DNA of 55,811 bases from Corynebacterium meitnerae (GCF_027570075.1 NZ_JAKMUS010000015.1:1-55811); one strand, 5' to 3'; positions 8,648 through 17,976 are shown, counted from the stretch's first letter. Notes: generated by a model not told the origin, from the sequence alone. Numbers and translations are program-made.

Positions 8648-8942
8648 GAATCAGACACACATTCTACTACTTAACCCCCACCTGGCCCGGGACTCGGTCC
8701 GCGTGATCAACTTTCCGCACCGTGTTCCGTGTTTCAGCCCCGCGCCTGCAAAAAGCGATAAAGGGCACCGCTGCCCCCAGCAATGCCCTTTATCTAACCC
8801 TGTTCCTGAAAGGAAAATGGTCGCCAGTTCGCCTCATGCATACGAACTGACACCCCATTCTTACCACCCGAATCACCGATAGAAAATACCCATCGGGCGT
8901 TTATGGAAATCTTTTTCAAATGCACTGGTGGCGGCGGGCATT
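8648..8942. other. Gene-free stretch between IS remnant and the LxxG-repeat protein gene
   Basis: No convincing coding frame. It probably includes the outer end of the IS1249-like element near 8650-8700 and, at 8757-8794, the terminator of the minus-strand gene that ends at 8943. The rest shows nothing I can name. It marks the passage from the left, non-corynebacterial block into the Corynebacterium-like backbone. Confidence 0.5.
8757..8794 (-). terminator. Rho-independent terminator of the LxxG-repeat protein gene
   Basis: Perfect 11-bp stem GATAAAGGGCA / TGCCCTTTATC. Read on the minus strand it is followed by CGCTTTTTGC. It lies about 150 bp after the stop at 8943. Confidence 0.75.
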
Positions 8943-10484
8943 TTATTCGCGGCCGAGGCGCGACCCGCGTGCCCGACGAGGCGCGGGCGCCGGCGCAGGC
9001 GCTTCAACCGCGGTGGCGACCTCCGTGGGCGCTTCTTCATCCAGGTCGTCGGCGTAATCCTCGTAGTACTCCTCGTACTCCACATCATCCACGGTGCGCG
9101 CGCTCATGGCCACGGCAGCGCCACCCAGCAAGGCCAGGAATGCACTCAGCGCCAGGCCGGTCCACATCGCGGTAGCGGAGCCTTGGTTACCAGCAGCTGA
9201 GATAGCGGCCGTGGACCAGTGCATCGGCAGCGCGGAAGAAGCGGTGCGCCACAGTAGGTCAACGTTGCCGGTGGCGGCGGTGGACCACACCCAACCGACG
9301 ACGGCCATCTGCAGCAGACCGAAGATACCGGCGACGGCAGTGCCGCCGGTGCGACCGAAGGATGCGCGGACGATCCAGGTGAAGCCAGCCGATGCCAAGG
9401 TCACCAGGGCGAGGGCCAGGCCACTGATGGCCAGGGCCAGCGGGCTCAGGCTGGTGCCCAGGATGCTCACGAGGATGAGGCCAGCGGCGGTGATGAATGC
9501 GGTGCCGACACCGAGGGTGAGCCAACGGTTGCGACCACGCGCGGCGTAAGCGGCCAGAGCCAACGCCACACCGGCGATGACGGCGAGGGCGCTCACCAGC
9601 ATCGCGGCCAGCGGGGCGAGGGCAGAGCTTGGGGCGTTGGCCTCCTCGCCAGAGCCGGCAGCGACCGGCGCAGGTGCTGGCAGGGCGCGCTGCACGTCGC
9701 TGATGCGGTCCTTGGTGGTGTTGGCCATGTCGTCGATCTTGCCCACGCCGTCAACGAGTTCATCGATGCCGCCGGTGGCCTCACCAACCCTCCCGTTCAT
9801 CTCGTTCAGGCCATTGGCTAGGTCGCGGGCACCGTTCGTCGCGCTGTAGATGCCGTCGTGGTACGCGTAGCCGGGAACGGAAAGCTGGTTGGCCAGTTCA
9901 CGGGAACCGGTCTTGAGCTCGTTGAGCTGGGCCTCAATATCAGCGGGCAATTCAGCGGTTTCTACCTGGGAGCGCAGACTCTCAAGCTGCCCACGGAGGT
10001 CGACCACCTGCGGGTCACGGGAGTTCTTGGTGCTGCGCAGGGTTGCGTCAATGGCGGAGAGAACCTGGCCGCGGACGGCATCAAAACCGACGACCTGGCC
10101 CACAGCGCCATCGACGGAATCCGCAAGACGGGTTGCACCATCCGCTAGTGCGCCGGTGCCGTTTTGGAGTTCCACCATGCCCTTGGACAACTGGTCCGCG
10201 CCGTCGCGGGCAGCTTGGATCCCGTCAACGAGTTCACCGGAGCCGTCCTTGAGTTGCTCGGTGCCGTCGACGAGTTTCTGCGTGCCCTGAACGAGGAAGC
10301 TGGCCTGCGCCGCCGCTTCACCGGCTGCCCGGCGCGCACCCACGAGTTGGTCTGGTCCGGCATATGCGGCAGGAGCCCCTGATTCCTGGTCGGAATTAGG
10401 GCTCGTCCACGTGGTGGCAGGGTTCATAGGCGAGATTGCCGCGACGACGAACACGACAAACGCAAGGACAACGTTCCACTTCAT
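8943..10484 (-). CDS. YhgE/Pip-like membrane protein with LxxG heptad repeats
   Basis: About 513 aa from the preferred ATG at 10484..10482; longer upstream extensions lack a signal peptide and a ribosome site. The N-terminus is a signal anchor (KWNVVLAFVVFVVAAI). Residues ~60-290 form an extracellular coiled region with seven-residue Leu-x-x-Gly repeats (LVDG, LKDG, LVDG, LSKG, LQNG, LADG), the hallmark of the YhgE/Pip N-terminal domain. It is followed by five or so membrane helices and an acidic, then Pro/Ala/Arg-rich cytoplasmic tail. Relatives include phage-infection protein and the membrane parts of type VII-linked or ABC-2-like exporters. The gene diverges from the Mrp operon and ends in its own terminator. 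Its exact role is unknown. Confidence 0.75.
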   Translation of the reverse strand: MKWNVVLAFVVFVVAAISPMNPATTWTSPNSDQESGAPAAYAGPDQLVGARRAAGEAAAQASFLVQGTQKLVDGTEQLKDGSGELVDGIQAARDGADQLSKGMVELQNGTGALADGATRLADSVDGAVGQVVGFDAVRGQVLSAIDATLRSTKNSRDPQVVDLRGQLESLRSQVETAELPADIEAQLNELKTGSRELANQLSVPGYAYHDGIYSATNGARDLANGLNEMNGRVGEATGGIDELVDGVGKIDDMANTTKDRISDVQRALPAPAPVAAGSGEEANAPSSALAPLAAMLVSALAVIAGVALALAAYAARGRNRWLTLGVGTAFITAAGLILVSILGTSLSPLALAISGLALALVTLASAGFTWIVRASFGRTGGTAVAGIFGLLQMAVVGWVWSTAATGNVDLLWRTASSALPMHWSTAAISAAGNQGSATAMWTGLALSAFLALLGGAAVAMSARTVDDVEYEEYYEDYADDLDEEAPTEVATAVEAPAPAPAPRRARGSRLGRE

Positions 10485-10652
10485 AGCGCAAAATGTAACG
10501 AATGTGGCGGTTGTTTCTGGTGTGACACGCTGTGGGGTGGGGCGCGGATAAGCAAAAAGCAACTCGGCCGTGCGTGCGGGCACCTGATACGTTGGATAAC
10601 GTCCCATGGGTGGGCTTGCCCGCGCACCCGTAACCAGAAATACCCCGTGCCT

Positions 10653-13586
10653 ATGGCTCTTCTAATCGTTCTCGGGATCGTTGCCGCGTCTGTGGTTGCA
10701 TCCCCGGTGCTAGTGCGCGTGGCGGATCGCAGGGCTGGTTGGGTCCTGGGCCCCGTCATGCTCATCGCTGCCGGCGTGCTTGCACGCTCACTGACCGGCG
10801 CTGATCCCCTCGTGTTCGAAACAACGTGGGCTGAGGATCTCCTTGGCCCCGGTACCACTGTTGATATTGCGTTGCGCGCTGATGGGCTGAGTGCTTTCTT
10901 CGCGCTGCTGGCCCTGTGTATCGGCGGCATCGTGCTCATTTATTCAGCGGCGTATCTGCCTAAGAATGACGGCAACACGAGCTTTTACACCATCATGACG
11001 GCCTTCACCCTGTCGGTGCTACTGCTCGTGCTTGCAGACGATGTGGTGCTGCTCTTCATCGGCTGGGAGCTCGTCTCCATCGCGTCCTTCCTCCTCATCG
11101 CGCGGTCCGGCTCGTCAGGTGAGGCCGGTTCTTTCCGCACCCTTGCGCTGACCTTCTTCGGAGGCCTCACGCTGCTGTCCGGCCTGGCTATTGCGGCGGT
11201 GACCACGGGCACCACCCGTCTGAGCGAGATCCTCGCCGCGGATGTGTGGCAGCAGGACAGCAAGCTGGTCACGGGCGTGGCCTTGCTCATTGCTATCTCC
11301 GGCTTTACTAAGGCCGCGCAGTTCCCCTTCCACTTCTGGCTGCCGGAAGCGATGGCCGCCGCCACCCCAGTTTCTGCGTTCCTGCACGCCGCCGCCGTGG
11401 TCAAGGCGGGTATCTACCTGCTGCTGCGTTTCTCCACCATCTTCGCCGGCAACACCACGTGGAATGTCCTGCTGGTGACGGCGGGCTTGGGCACGGCGCT
11501 CATGTCCGCGATCTTTGCCATCACGAAGACGGACCTGAAGCAGCTCACCGCGTACTCCACGGTCTCCCACCTGGGCTGGATCGTCGCGGCCGTCGGCGTG
11601 GGTACGCCGTTCGCGCTCGCCGCGGCACTCGTGCACACGCTCGCGCACGCGCTGTTCAAGTCTTCCCTGTTCATGCTCATCGGCGTAATTGACCATGAGG
11701 CCGGCTCGCGCGACATCCGCCGTCTGGGCCGCATGTGGGACAAGATGCCGTTCACGTTCGGCGCCCTCGTTGTCGCGGCCGCTTCCATGGCCGCGATCCC
11801 GCCGCTGTTCGGCTTCGTGTCCAAGGAATCGATCCTGGACGCGTTCCACACCACCGCGTACGGCCCGCTGCTCCTTGTACTCGGCGGCCTCGCCGCGCTG
11901 TGCACATTCGTTTACTCCGCCAAGATCGTCTTCGGCGCGTTCATCGACGGCCCGCGCGACATGTCCGACGTCCACGAAGCGCCCGTTTCGCTGTGGCTTC
12001 CGGCCGCGCTGCCCGGCCTCATGTCTGTGCCCGCGGTTTTTGCACTTTCGCTTATCGACGGCCCTGTGACCCACGCCGTCACCTCCATCGCCCCCACCGC
12101 CGGCTTTGAGTCGCACCTGGCTCTGTGGCACGGCGTGACCTGGCCGTTCATCGTGTCCATGGTTGTCCTGGCGGCTGGCATCGCCTTCCTCTTCGTGCGC
12201 AAGCCGGTCTTTGCAGCGCTGGAGAACAAGGCGTTGCTGCCGTTTACCGGCAATGATGTCCTGAGTGGTGTGGTGAAAGGCTCCGAGCGCATCGGTCGAT
12301 TCGTTGGCGCCATGGCCAACAGCTTCAACCCGTCGCGCCACCTCGTCTGGTTGGTGGCCGTGATCGTGACCATGGGTGCTGTCACCGCCGTGTTCACCAC
12401 GGGTGTTGACGGTGTGATCCCAGCTCCGCGCACGGACGGCCTGGGCAACTACTGGGATCTCATCCCGCTGACCATCATTGCCCTGTCCGTCTTTGGCCTG
12501 ATGACAACCAAGAAGCGCATGACAGCAGCTGTCTTGCTGGGCACCGCCGGTGTTGGCATGAGCTTGCAGATGCTGCTGCTCGGCGCACCGGACGTGGCAC
12601 TCACCCAGTTCACGGTGGAAGCACTGACCATCGTGGTGATCATGATGGTGCTGCGCTATCAGCCGCGCCTCTTCCCAGAGACGCCTGCGAAGCGCAAGAC
12701 GTGGTCCATCCTGTTCGCGGCTGTAGCCGGCATTATCGCGTTCTTGGGCGTGTACTCGCTGACTGGGCGTCGTGAACGCTCCGACCTGGCCATGTGGTAC
12801 CTGACCGAGGGCGGCAAACTCACGAGTGCGGACAACATCGTTGCCGTGATCATCGTGGAATTCCGTGGCTTTGATACCTTGGGCGAACTTTCCGTCCTGG
12901 GCATGGCCGCCGTGGTGATCGCCGCTGTTACTGCCTCGGTGCCACGCCATGACTTCCAGGAGGGCACCCGCCCGGCACCGTTCGGCCAATCGCGCTTGAA
13001 CACGCTGCCGCTACGGAAGGTGGCCAAGCTGATCACGCCGATCCTCGTCGTGCTGTCTGTGCTCATCTTCTTCCGCGGCCACACCGCCCCGGGCGGCGGC
13101 TTCATCGCCGCACTCGTGCTGGCAACCGCGTTTGTGTTGAGCTACTTGTCGCAAAGCTCGGACCGTAACGCGGTGGGCGCCAAGACCCCGATCTACCTCA
13201 CCGGTATTGGCATCATCGTGGCCATTTCTTCTGGCTTCCTCGGCTTCATCGAAGGTGGCTTCATGTACGCCATCCACGGTGAGATCGCCGGGGAGCACAT
13301 GACCACCTCGTTGATCTTTGATGCCGGCATTTACCTCGCCGTCCTCGGCATGCTCACCATGGCCATCAACGGCATGGGTGGCTACCTGCGCCCCGGCGCA
13401 GACCGCGAGCATCTGGATTACCACCGTGACGGCCCCAATCCCCTACCCGGTGTGCCTGAGATTTCCACGCCGGACGGGGCGGCACAGTCCCATCCGAAGC
13501 CGATCAATCCGGCAGCGAAACCGCTTGACTTGGCCAGCGCCATTGCTGCTGGATCGCGAAAGACCCCGAAGGGAGGCGCGCAATGA
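10653..13586 (+). CDS. mrpA: Mrp-type Na+/H+ antiporter subunit A fused to B
   Basis: About 977 aa polytopic membrane protein, the largest subunit of the Mrp cation/proton antiporter, related to NuoL of complex I. The Proton_antipo_M core spans residues ~100-400, including a LIGWELVSIASFLLI helix and a KAAQFPFHFWLPEAMAAATPVS-type broken helix with the conserved Lys, and HTLAHALFKSSLFMLIG. The C-terminal ~150 residues (ITPILVVLSVLIFFRGH, APGGGFIAALVLA, AIHGEIAGEHMTTSLIFDAG) correspond to MrpB, so A and B are one polypeptide, as in other corynebacteria. The start could be the GTG at 10647 or the ATG at 10653; neither has a good ribosome site, so the mRNA may be leaderless. The stop overlaps mrpC. 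Confidence 0.95.
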   Translation: MALLIVLGIVAASVVASPVLVRVADRRAGWVLGPVMLIAAGVLARSLTGADPLVFETTWAEDLLGPGTTVDIALRADGLSAFFALLALCIGGIVLIYSAAYLPKNDGNTSFYTIMTAFTLSVLLLVLADDVVLLFIGWELVSIASFLLIARSGSSGEAGSFRTLALTFFGGLTLLSGLAIAAVTTGTTRLSEILAADVWQQDSKLVTGVALLIAISGFTKAAQFPFHFWLPEAMAAATPVSAFLHAAAVVKAGIYLLLRFSTIFAGNTTWNVLLVTAGLGTALMSAIFAITKTDLKQLTAYSTVSHLGWIVAAVGVGTPFALAAALVHTLAHALFKSSLFMLIGVIDHEAGSRDIRRLGRMWDKMPFTFGALVVAAASMAAIPPLFGFVSKESILDAFHTTAYGPLLLVLGGLAALCTFVYSAKIVFGAFIDGPRDMSDVHEAPVSLWLPAALPGLMSVPAVFALSLIDGPVTHAVTSIAPTAGFESHLALWHGVTWPFIVSMVVLAAGIAFLFVRKPVFAALENKALLPFTGNDVLSGVVKGSERIGRFVGAMANSFNPSRHLVWLVAVIVTMGAVTAVFTTGVDGVIPAPRTDGLGNYWDLIPLTIIALSVFGLMTTKKRMTAAVLLGTAGVGMSLQMLLLGAPDVALTQFTVEALTIVVIMMVLRYQPRLFPETPAKRKTWSILFAAVAGIIAFLGVYSLTGRRERSDLAMWYLTEGGKLTSADNIVAVIIVEFRGFDTLGELSVLGMAAVVIAAVTASVPRHDFQEGTRPAPFGQSRLNTLPLRKVAKLITPILVVLSVLIFFRGHTAPGGGFIAALVLATAFVLSYLSQSSDRNAVGAKTPIYLTGIGIIVAISSGFLGFIEGGFMYAIHGEIAGEHMTTSLIFDAGIYLAVLGMLTMAINGMGGYLRPGADREHLDYHRDGPNPLPGVPEISTPDGAAQSHPKPINPAAKPLDLASAIAAGSRKTPKGGAQ

Positions 13587-13972
13587 TTTACGCAGCCACA
13601 GTTGGAATCCTCATTGCCGGGGCGGTGTACCTGATCATGCAGCGCGGCATGGTGCGCATCATCTTCGGCATGTCCCTGCTCGGCCATGCCAGCAACCTCA
13701 CCCTCCTGGCAGCCGGCAACGGTGCGTGGCGTGGAGAGTCCTTCCCCTCCCAGACGTCCATGGACCAGATGGCGGACCCACTGCCGCAGGCATTCGTGCT
13801 CACCGCGATTGTCATCGCCATGGCCACCACAACGATCCTGCTGCTCCTAGCCGCCCTAGGACGCGATGATGACACTATTGACAACATCCTCGACGACGAC
13901 CAGGCCGCCAAGCTCGGACCCGACGCCCTCACCACGGCCGGCCGCACCGCCTACAAGGGGGTGCGTGGTTAG
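13583..13972 (+). CDS. mrpC: Mrp antiporter subunit C
   Basis: 129 aa, NuoK-like subunit with three membrane helices; the family motif appears as GMVRIIFGMSLLGHASNLTLLAAG, followed by DPLPQAFVLTAIVIAMATTTILL. The ATG overlaps the mrpA stop by 4 nt and the stop overlaps the GTG of mrpD by one base, indicating a tightly coupled operon. It acts in the membrane complex that exchanges external protons for internal Na+ or K+. The C-terminal tail of about 30 residues is acidic and cytoplasmic. Confidence 0.95.
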   Translation: MIYAATVGILIAGAVYLIMQRGMVRIIFGMSLLGHASNLTLLAAGNGAWRGESFPSQTSMDQMADPLPQAFVLTAIVIAMATTTILLLLAALGRDDDTIDNILDDDQAAKLGPDALTTAGRTAYKGVRG

Positions 13973-15501
13973 TGGCACCTGACGCACTCCTCCCTGTCTT
14001 TGTTGCGCTGCCTCTCATCGTTGCGGCAGTCACGGCACTCTCGCCGTGGCGCATGCTTAACGACGCCCTGTCCCTCCTCATCCCCACCCTCAACCTCGCC
14101 GGCGGTGTGTGGCTGTACTTCTACACCGCGCAGCACGGCACCATCGGCCACATCATCGGCCTCTACCAAGGTGGGGCGGGCATCGCCTTTGCGGGTGATC
14201 AATTCTCCGCGATCATGATCATCACCACCATGCTGGTGGCGCTGATCTCCAACTGGTTCGCCATCGTCTCCGGCGAAACCCGCACGCGGTACTACACACC
14301 ACTGACGCTGGTGCTCATCACCGGTGTCTCCGGTGCCTTGCTCACGGCGGATCTATTCAACTTCTTCGTCATGATCGAGGTCATGCTGCTGCCCTCCTAC
14401 GGCCTCATCGCCATGTCGGGTACGCGCCACCGTCTCAAGTCCGCACGCCTCTTTGTCCTGGTGAACCTCGCCGCATCGACCTTCCTGGTCATGGGCGTGG
14501 GCTACGTCTACGCCGTCACCGGCGCCGTCAACATCGGCGCACTCCAAGGCGCTGCCGCCGGCAATGGTCCGGTCACCGTCGCCATGGCCATCGTCGTTGC
14601 CGCCATCTGCGCGAAGGCCGCTGTGTTCCCGCTGCATACGTGGCTGCCGCGCACGTATACGTCGACAAGCGCTGCAGTGATGGGCCTCTTCTCCGGCCTG
14701 CACACGAAGGTCGCGGTGTACATGCTCTTCCGCATCTGGGTGGTCATTTTTGACATGGATGCTCGCTGGAACTGGCTCATCATCGGCGTGATGATCGTGT
14801 CCATGCTCGTCGGTGCCTTCGCCGGTCTTGCCGAATCCACGATCCGCCAAGTCCTCGGCTACCAGATGATCAACGGCATGCCATTCATCCTCATCATGCT
14901 GGCATTCACGCAGGATGACGCCCGTTACGCGCTCGCCGCCGGCCTGATGTACACCTTGCACCACATGATCACCATCGGCGCGCTGACGCTGAACTCCGGC
15001 GCCATCGAGGAAACCTACGGCACCGGCACACTGTCCAAGCTCTCCGGCCTGGCGCGACGCGACCCCCTCACCGCCACGATCTTTGCCGCCGGCGCATTCT
15101 CCGTCATCGGCTTCCCGCCATTTTCCGGCCTGTGGGGCAAACTCTCCCTCGTCTTCGCCGCCGCGCGCCCCGCTGACCTTGCCTCCTGGGTGGTCATCGG
15201 CGCAATCATCGTCGCCTCCTTCGGCGCGATGCTGGCCATGTTCCGCGTCTGGCGCGAAGTGTTCTGGGGCAAGCCGATGCAGCGGTTCCCGGAGAACCTG
15301 AATGTGCGAGGGGCGTTGCTGGCGCCGTCGGCAAGCCTTATGCTCATCTCGCTTTGCATGTTCATCGCCGCCGGCCCGCTGTGGGGCGCCGTGACCGAAT
15401 CAGTGGACGCGCTTCTCGACGTCCCCTCCTACACCTCCGCCGTCCTCGGCCCCGACCCGATCGGTGTGCCTGACGCCGCAACCCTGCAAGGAGGCCACTA
15501 A
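13972..15501 (+). CDS. mrpD: Mrp antiporter subunit D
   Basis: 509 aa, NuoM/NuoN-like proton-channel subunit. It starts at a GTG that overlaps the mrpC stop. The Proton_antipo_M domain covers residues ~125-410, with LTADLFNFFVMIEVMLLPSYG (conserved Glu in the helix), KAAVFPLHTWLPRTYTSTSAAVMGLFSGLHTK and YTLHHMITIGAL. About 14 membrane helices are expected. It is the second antiporter-like subunit beside MrpA and translates protons with it. The stop TAA shares its last A with the start of mrpE. Confidence 0.95.
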   Translation: MAPDALLPVFVALPLIVAAVTALSPWRMLNDALSLLIPTLNLAGGVWLYFYTAQHGTIGHIIGLYQGGAGIAFAGDQFSAIMIITTMLVALISNWFAIVSGETRTRYYTPLTLVLITGVSGALLTADLFNFFVMIEVMLLPSYGLIAMSGTRHRLKSARLFVLVNLAASTFLVMGVGYVYAVTGAVNIGALQGAAAGNGPVTVAMAIVVAAICAKAAVFPLHTWLPRTYTSTSAAVMGLFSGLHTKVAVYMLFRIWVVIFDMDARWNWLIIGVMIVSMLVGAFAGLAESTIRQVLGYQMINGMPFILIMLAFTQDDARYALAAGLMYTLHHMITIGALTLNSGAIEETYGTGTLSKLSGLARRDPLTATIFAAGAFSVIGFPPFSGLWGKLSLVFAAARPADLASWVVIGAIIVASFGAMLAMFRVWREVFWGKPMQRFPENLNVRGALLAPSASLMLISLCMFIAAGPLWGAVTESVDALLDVPSYTSAVLGPDPIGVPDAATLQGGH

Positions 15502-15983
15502 TGAAGACCATCCTCCACGGCATCCGCTACTTCTTCTGGATCATCAAAGAAATCCTGGCAGCCGGATTCTCCACCGCCCTCGCCGCGTTCCGGGGCGAAT
15601 CAGGCATCACGCCGATTGTCATCTACTACCCCCTGCGCGTAGACAGCGAATGGGAACTGTTCTGGTTCTCCACCTCCGTCACCGCCACCCCATCCACCCT
15701 GGCCATGGGTTTCCGCGACACTGGTGCCGGCAAACCGCGCATCATGCTCGTCCAAGCCGCCTTCGGCTCCAACCCCGAAGACATCATTGCCGGCCTGGCT
15801 GACATGGAAGAACACGTTGCCCCGCGCGTCAAGGACACCCCTGTCGACCCCTCCCAGGTTCTCTGGGAGCCCTACGAAGACCTTCGCGACGCCACCAACC
15901 CTGACGCCGCCGACCCCGTTGATGCTGCTGACCAGGCGCGGCGCCGGCGGCGTTCCCGGCGTGCCCGAACTGGAAGGAAGTGA
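15501..15983 (+). CDS. mrpE: Mrp antiporter subunit E
   Basis: 160 aa. One or two N-terminal membrane helices (YFFWIIKEILAAGFSTALAAF) are followed by the cytoplasmic MrpE domain with the pattern WFSTSVTATPSTLAMGF and HVAPRVKD. The ribosome site GGAGG precedes the ATG within the mrpD end. The last ~20 residues are an Arg-rich tail (RRRRRSRRARTGRK), longer and more basic than the family core needs. MrpE is required for assembly or activity of the complex. Confidence 0.92.
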   Translation: MKTILHGIRYFFWIIKEILAAGFSTALAAFRGESGITPIVIYYPLRVDSEWELFWFSTSVTATPSTLAMGFRDTGAGKPRIMLVQAAFGSNPEDIIAGLADMEEHVAPRVKDTPVDPSQVLWEPYEDLRDATNPDAADPVDAADQARRRRRSRRARTGRK

Positions 15984-15992
15984 CCCTCGCAC

Positions 15993-16259
15993 ATGTTTGA
16001 AGCAATCCTCATCGGTGCCATCGTGATCATCGTGGCGTGCCTGATCATCGGGATGATCGCCATCCTGCGCGACAAGGACGAACTCAACCGCGCCGTGCTC
16101 GCGGACTACATCTTCTACGGCGCGGTCTGCCTCTACTTCGTATGGACGATCTTCAACGACACCTTCATTGGCTACGAAATCGCCATCCTCGCCGCCCTCG
16201 TCTGCGGCACGATCCCCACCCTGTCCATGTCCCGCATTATCTCGAGGGGGCGCCGCTAA
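15993..16259 (+). CDS. mrpF: Mrp antiporter subunit F
   Basis: 88 aa, three membrane helices, with the family pattern RDKDELNRAVLADYIFYGAVCLYFVW in the middle. It starts 10 nt after mrpE behind GGAAGG; its TAA overlaps the ATG of mrpG. Confidence 0.92.
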   Translation: MFEAILIGAIVIIVACLIIGMIAILRDKDELNRAVLADYIFYGAVCLYFVWTIFNDTFIGYEIAILAALVCGTIPTLSMSRIISRGRR

Positions 16260-16579
16260 TGGCTATCTGGCAGTTCATCGTTCTGTTCTTCGTGGCCGTC
16301 GCCGTCTTCATGACGGTGGCCACCCTCATCCTCCAGCTCCGCGCCCCCAACGCGCTGACCCGCGTGAACCTACTAGGGCCACTGGTCTGCGTCGCGTTCC
16401 CGGCCCTCATCCTGGCCAAACTCACCGCGGACTGGGCCACCGACGGCTTCAACACTGCGGACACCATTCGCGCCACCATCGCCATCCTTGGCGTCTGGAT
16501 CGTCGGTTCCGTCGGCTCCTTCATCATGGGCCGCTCCATCCACGGCGTGACCGCGGTGGATCCGCGCGCCGCCGGTTGA
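16259..16579 (+). CDS. mrpG: Mrp antiporter subunit G
   Basis: 106 aa from the ATG at 16259, which overlaps the mrpF stop. Three hydrophobic helices, with the MrpG/PhaG pattern QLRAPNALTRVNLLGPLVCVAFP and a second conserved block around RATIAILGVWIVGSVGSFIMGRSI. Last gene of the six-gene mrpACDEFG operon, whose product protects against alkali and Na+ stress. Confidence 0.92.
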   Translation: MAIWQFIVLFFVAVAVFMTVATLILQLRAPNALTRVNLLGPLVCVAFPALILAKLTADWATDGFNTADTIRATIAILGVWIVGSVGSFIMGRSIHGVTAVDPRAAG

Positions 16580-16756
16580 TTCCGCGGTAAGCGTTTAAAA
16601 CTTTTTTGGGGTTTGCGGGAACCGGCCTGTTGTTGCTGGTCCTCCGCTTCCTGCGCGGGCTTGAGCCCGCGCTCCCTGTGGATAGATTTTTGGGTTATCC
16701 ACAGGTTTTTGGGGCCCTTCTCGCGCGTTGTTGCGTTTCGGTTTAGCGTGCAAGGC

Positions 16757-17845
16757 ATGAACGCATTCGGATCACTGGTAGCGGGTTTAACCAACCCGAT
16801 CGAGGCCCTGGCAGACTTTGATGCCCAGGTACTCCTCGATGCTGGCTGCAGCCCTTCCCGTGTTCGCGAATTAGTAAAAGTCCACAAGGCTTACTACGGC
16901 AAAACCACGTTCACCCGTAAGCAAGCCAACGCGATCAAGGTGGCACGCTCGACGAAGAAGGCGTTGGATCAACTCGTCTACATCGAAGGCCGGATCTCCT
17001 CCATTGAGGACCCCGCCGAGAAATGGCGGCTGCGTTTGGCGTTGCTGTCCGTCCCGGGCAACTACGACACGCTCAAGCGCCGTTCCAAGGACATCGTGCC
17101 GGAGGTGGACAAGCCTGTCCCGGAGCCAACAATGCGGTTTGGTAAGTCTCGTGGCACACGGCGCCCGGTGACCATCATGGCCTTGGAAAAAGACGCGGCA
17201 GCTATTGAGTTCGCGGCCCGTCAAAACCTGGGAGATGGTCCTGCCGGTCCGCAGATGTACGAAAACGTGATGAAAAGGATCGGCCTACGCCCCGACGAAG
17301 ACGATCAACCTTCAGGTATTGCCCCTGCAGTACCCCGCCCGTTGATCCTCATCCCGATGGACGAGCACATCACAATCATGAAAGGTCACGGAAATGATGT
17401 CATCCTGGGGCTCACCGATGGCACCACCATGACCGGTGCGGAATTCCTTCAGCAGAATTTTGGGGACGTCCTAGAAGTAGCGATGTTCCACCCGCAGGAA
17501 GGCCCGGTTAACCTGTATGACACGCAACGCTTCGCTAACCAGAAACAACGCGACCTGGCCCGCGCCACCATGCCGACGTGTCCAGTGCCGGACTGCCGGC
17601 ACGCGGCAGATAACTGCGAAGTCCACCACATCACAGCCTGGTCCCAAGGTGGGCTGACCAACATGGATAACCTGGCCATGCTGTGCCGGTATCACAACCG
17701 CACCAATGATGATGACCCATCCAAACCCCACCACGGGCGGGTGGAAAACATCAGAGGCACACCGATGTGGAGATCACCACGCGGATACCTCATCCCCAAC
17801 ACCGTCCACCCCTTCGGGGCAATGACACTCCTGTACGGCAGATAA
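16757..17845 (+). CDS. HNH endonuclease (DUF222-type)
   Basis: About 362 aa from the ATG at 16757. The C-terminus contains a complete HNH site with zinc cysteines: CPVPDC, then EVHHITAWSQGG, NMDNLAMLCRYHN. The helical N-terminal part resembles the domain found in abundant actinobacterial HNH/DUF222 proteins, many of which occur in several copies per genome. It stands alone between the Mrp operon and katA. Its DNA target is unknown; a role in mobile DNA, repair or defence is possible. No neighbouring methyltransferase or REP13E12-like repeat is visible. Confidence 0.85.
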   Translation: MNAFGSLVAGLTNPIEALADFDAQVLLDAGCSPSRVRELVKVHKAYYGKTTFTRKQANAIKVARSTKKALDQLVYIEGRISSIEDPAEKWRLRLALLSVPGNYDTLKRRSKDIVPEVDKPVPEPTMRFGKSRGTRRPVTIMALEKDAAAIEFAARQNLGDGPAGPQMYENVMKRIGLRPDEDDQPSGIAPAVPRPLILIPMDEHITIMKGHGNDVILGLTDGTTMTGAEFLQQNFGDVLEVAMFHPQEGPVNLYDTQRFANQKQRDLARATMPTCPVPDCRHAADNCEVHHITAWSQGGLTNMDNLAMLCRYHNRTNDDDPSKPHHGRVENIRGTPMWRSPRGYLIPNTVHPFGAMTLLYGR

Positions 17846-17902
17846 CCCGCCAACTCATCGAATAGCCGGCTTGACCGGCTATTCGGCATGCCTAAAAACA
17901 GA

Positions 17903-17976
17903 CGGTTTGACTATGGCGAATGGTGCCGGGCAAAACCCCAGGTCACGGATCGCTGGAAGGTGCGATAGTCAAACCG
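17903..17976. repeat. Long hairpin element 1 with core GCAAAACCCCAGGTCA
   Basis: Arms CGGTTTGACTAT (17903-17914) and ATAGTCAAACCG (17965-17976) pair over 12 bp and continue after one mismatch with three more pairs. The loop holds the 16-nt string GCAAAACCCCAGGTCA at 17930-17945. The same string, in the same orientation, is in the loop of a second long hairpin at 34397-34488 whose arms are unrelated. Both lie between convergent genes, and neither has the T-run of a terminator. The function is unknown: a structured RNA, a protein site or a non-autonomous mobile palindrome are all possible. Confidence 0.65.

Noticed and set aside
11115..12989. 624-codon open frame antisense to mrpA
   Set aside because: It is the low-complexity His/Arg/Asp-rich complement of a clear mrpA gene, with no domain or ribosome site; a product of high GC at third positions.
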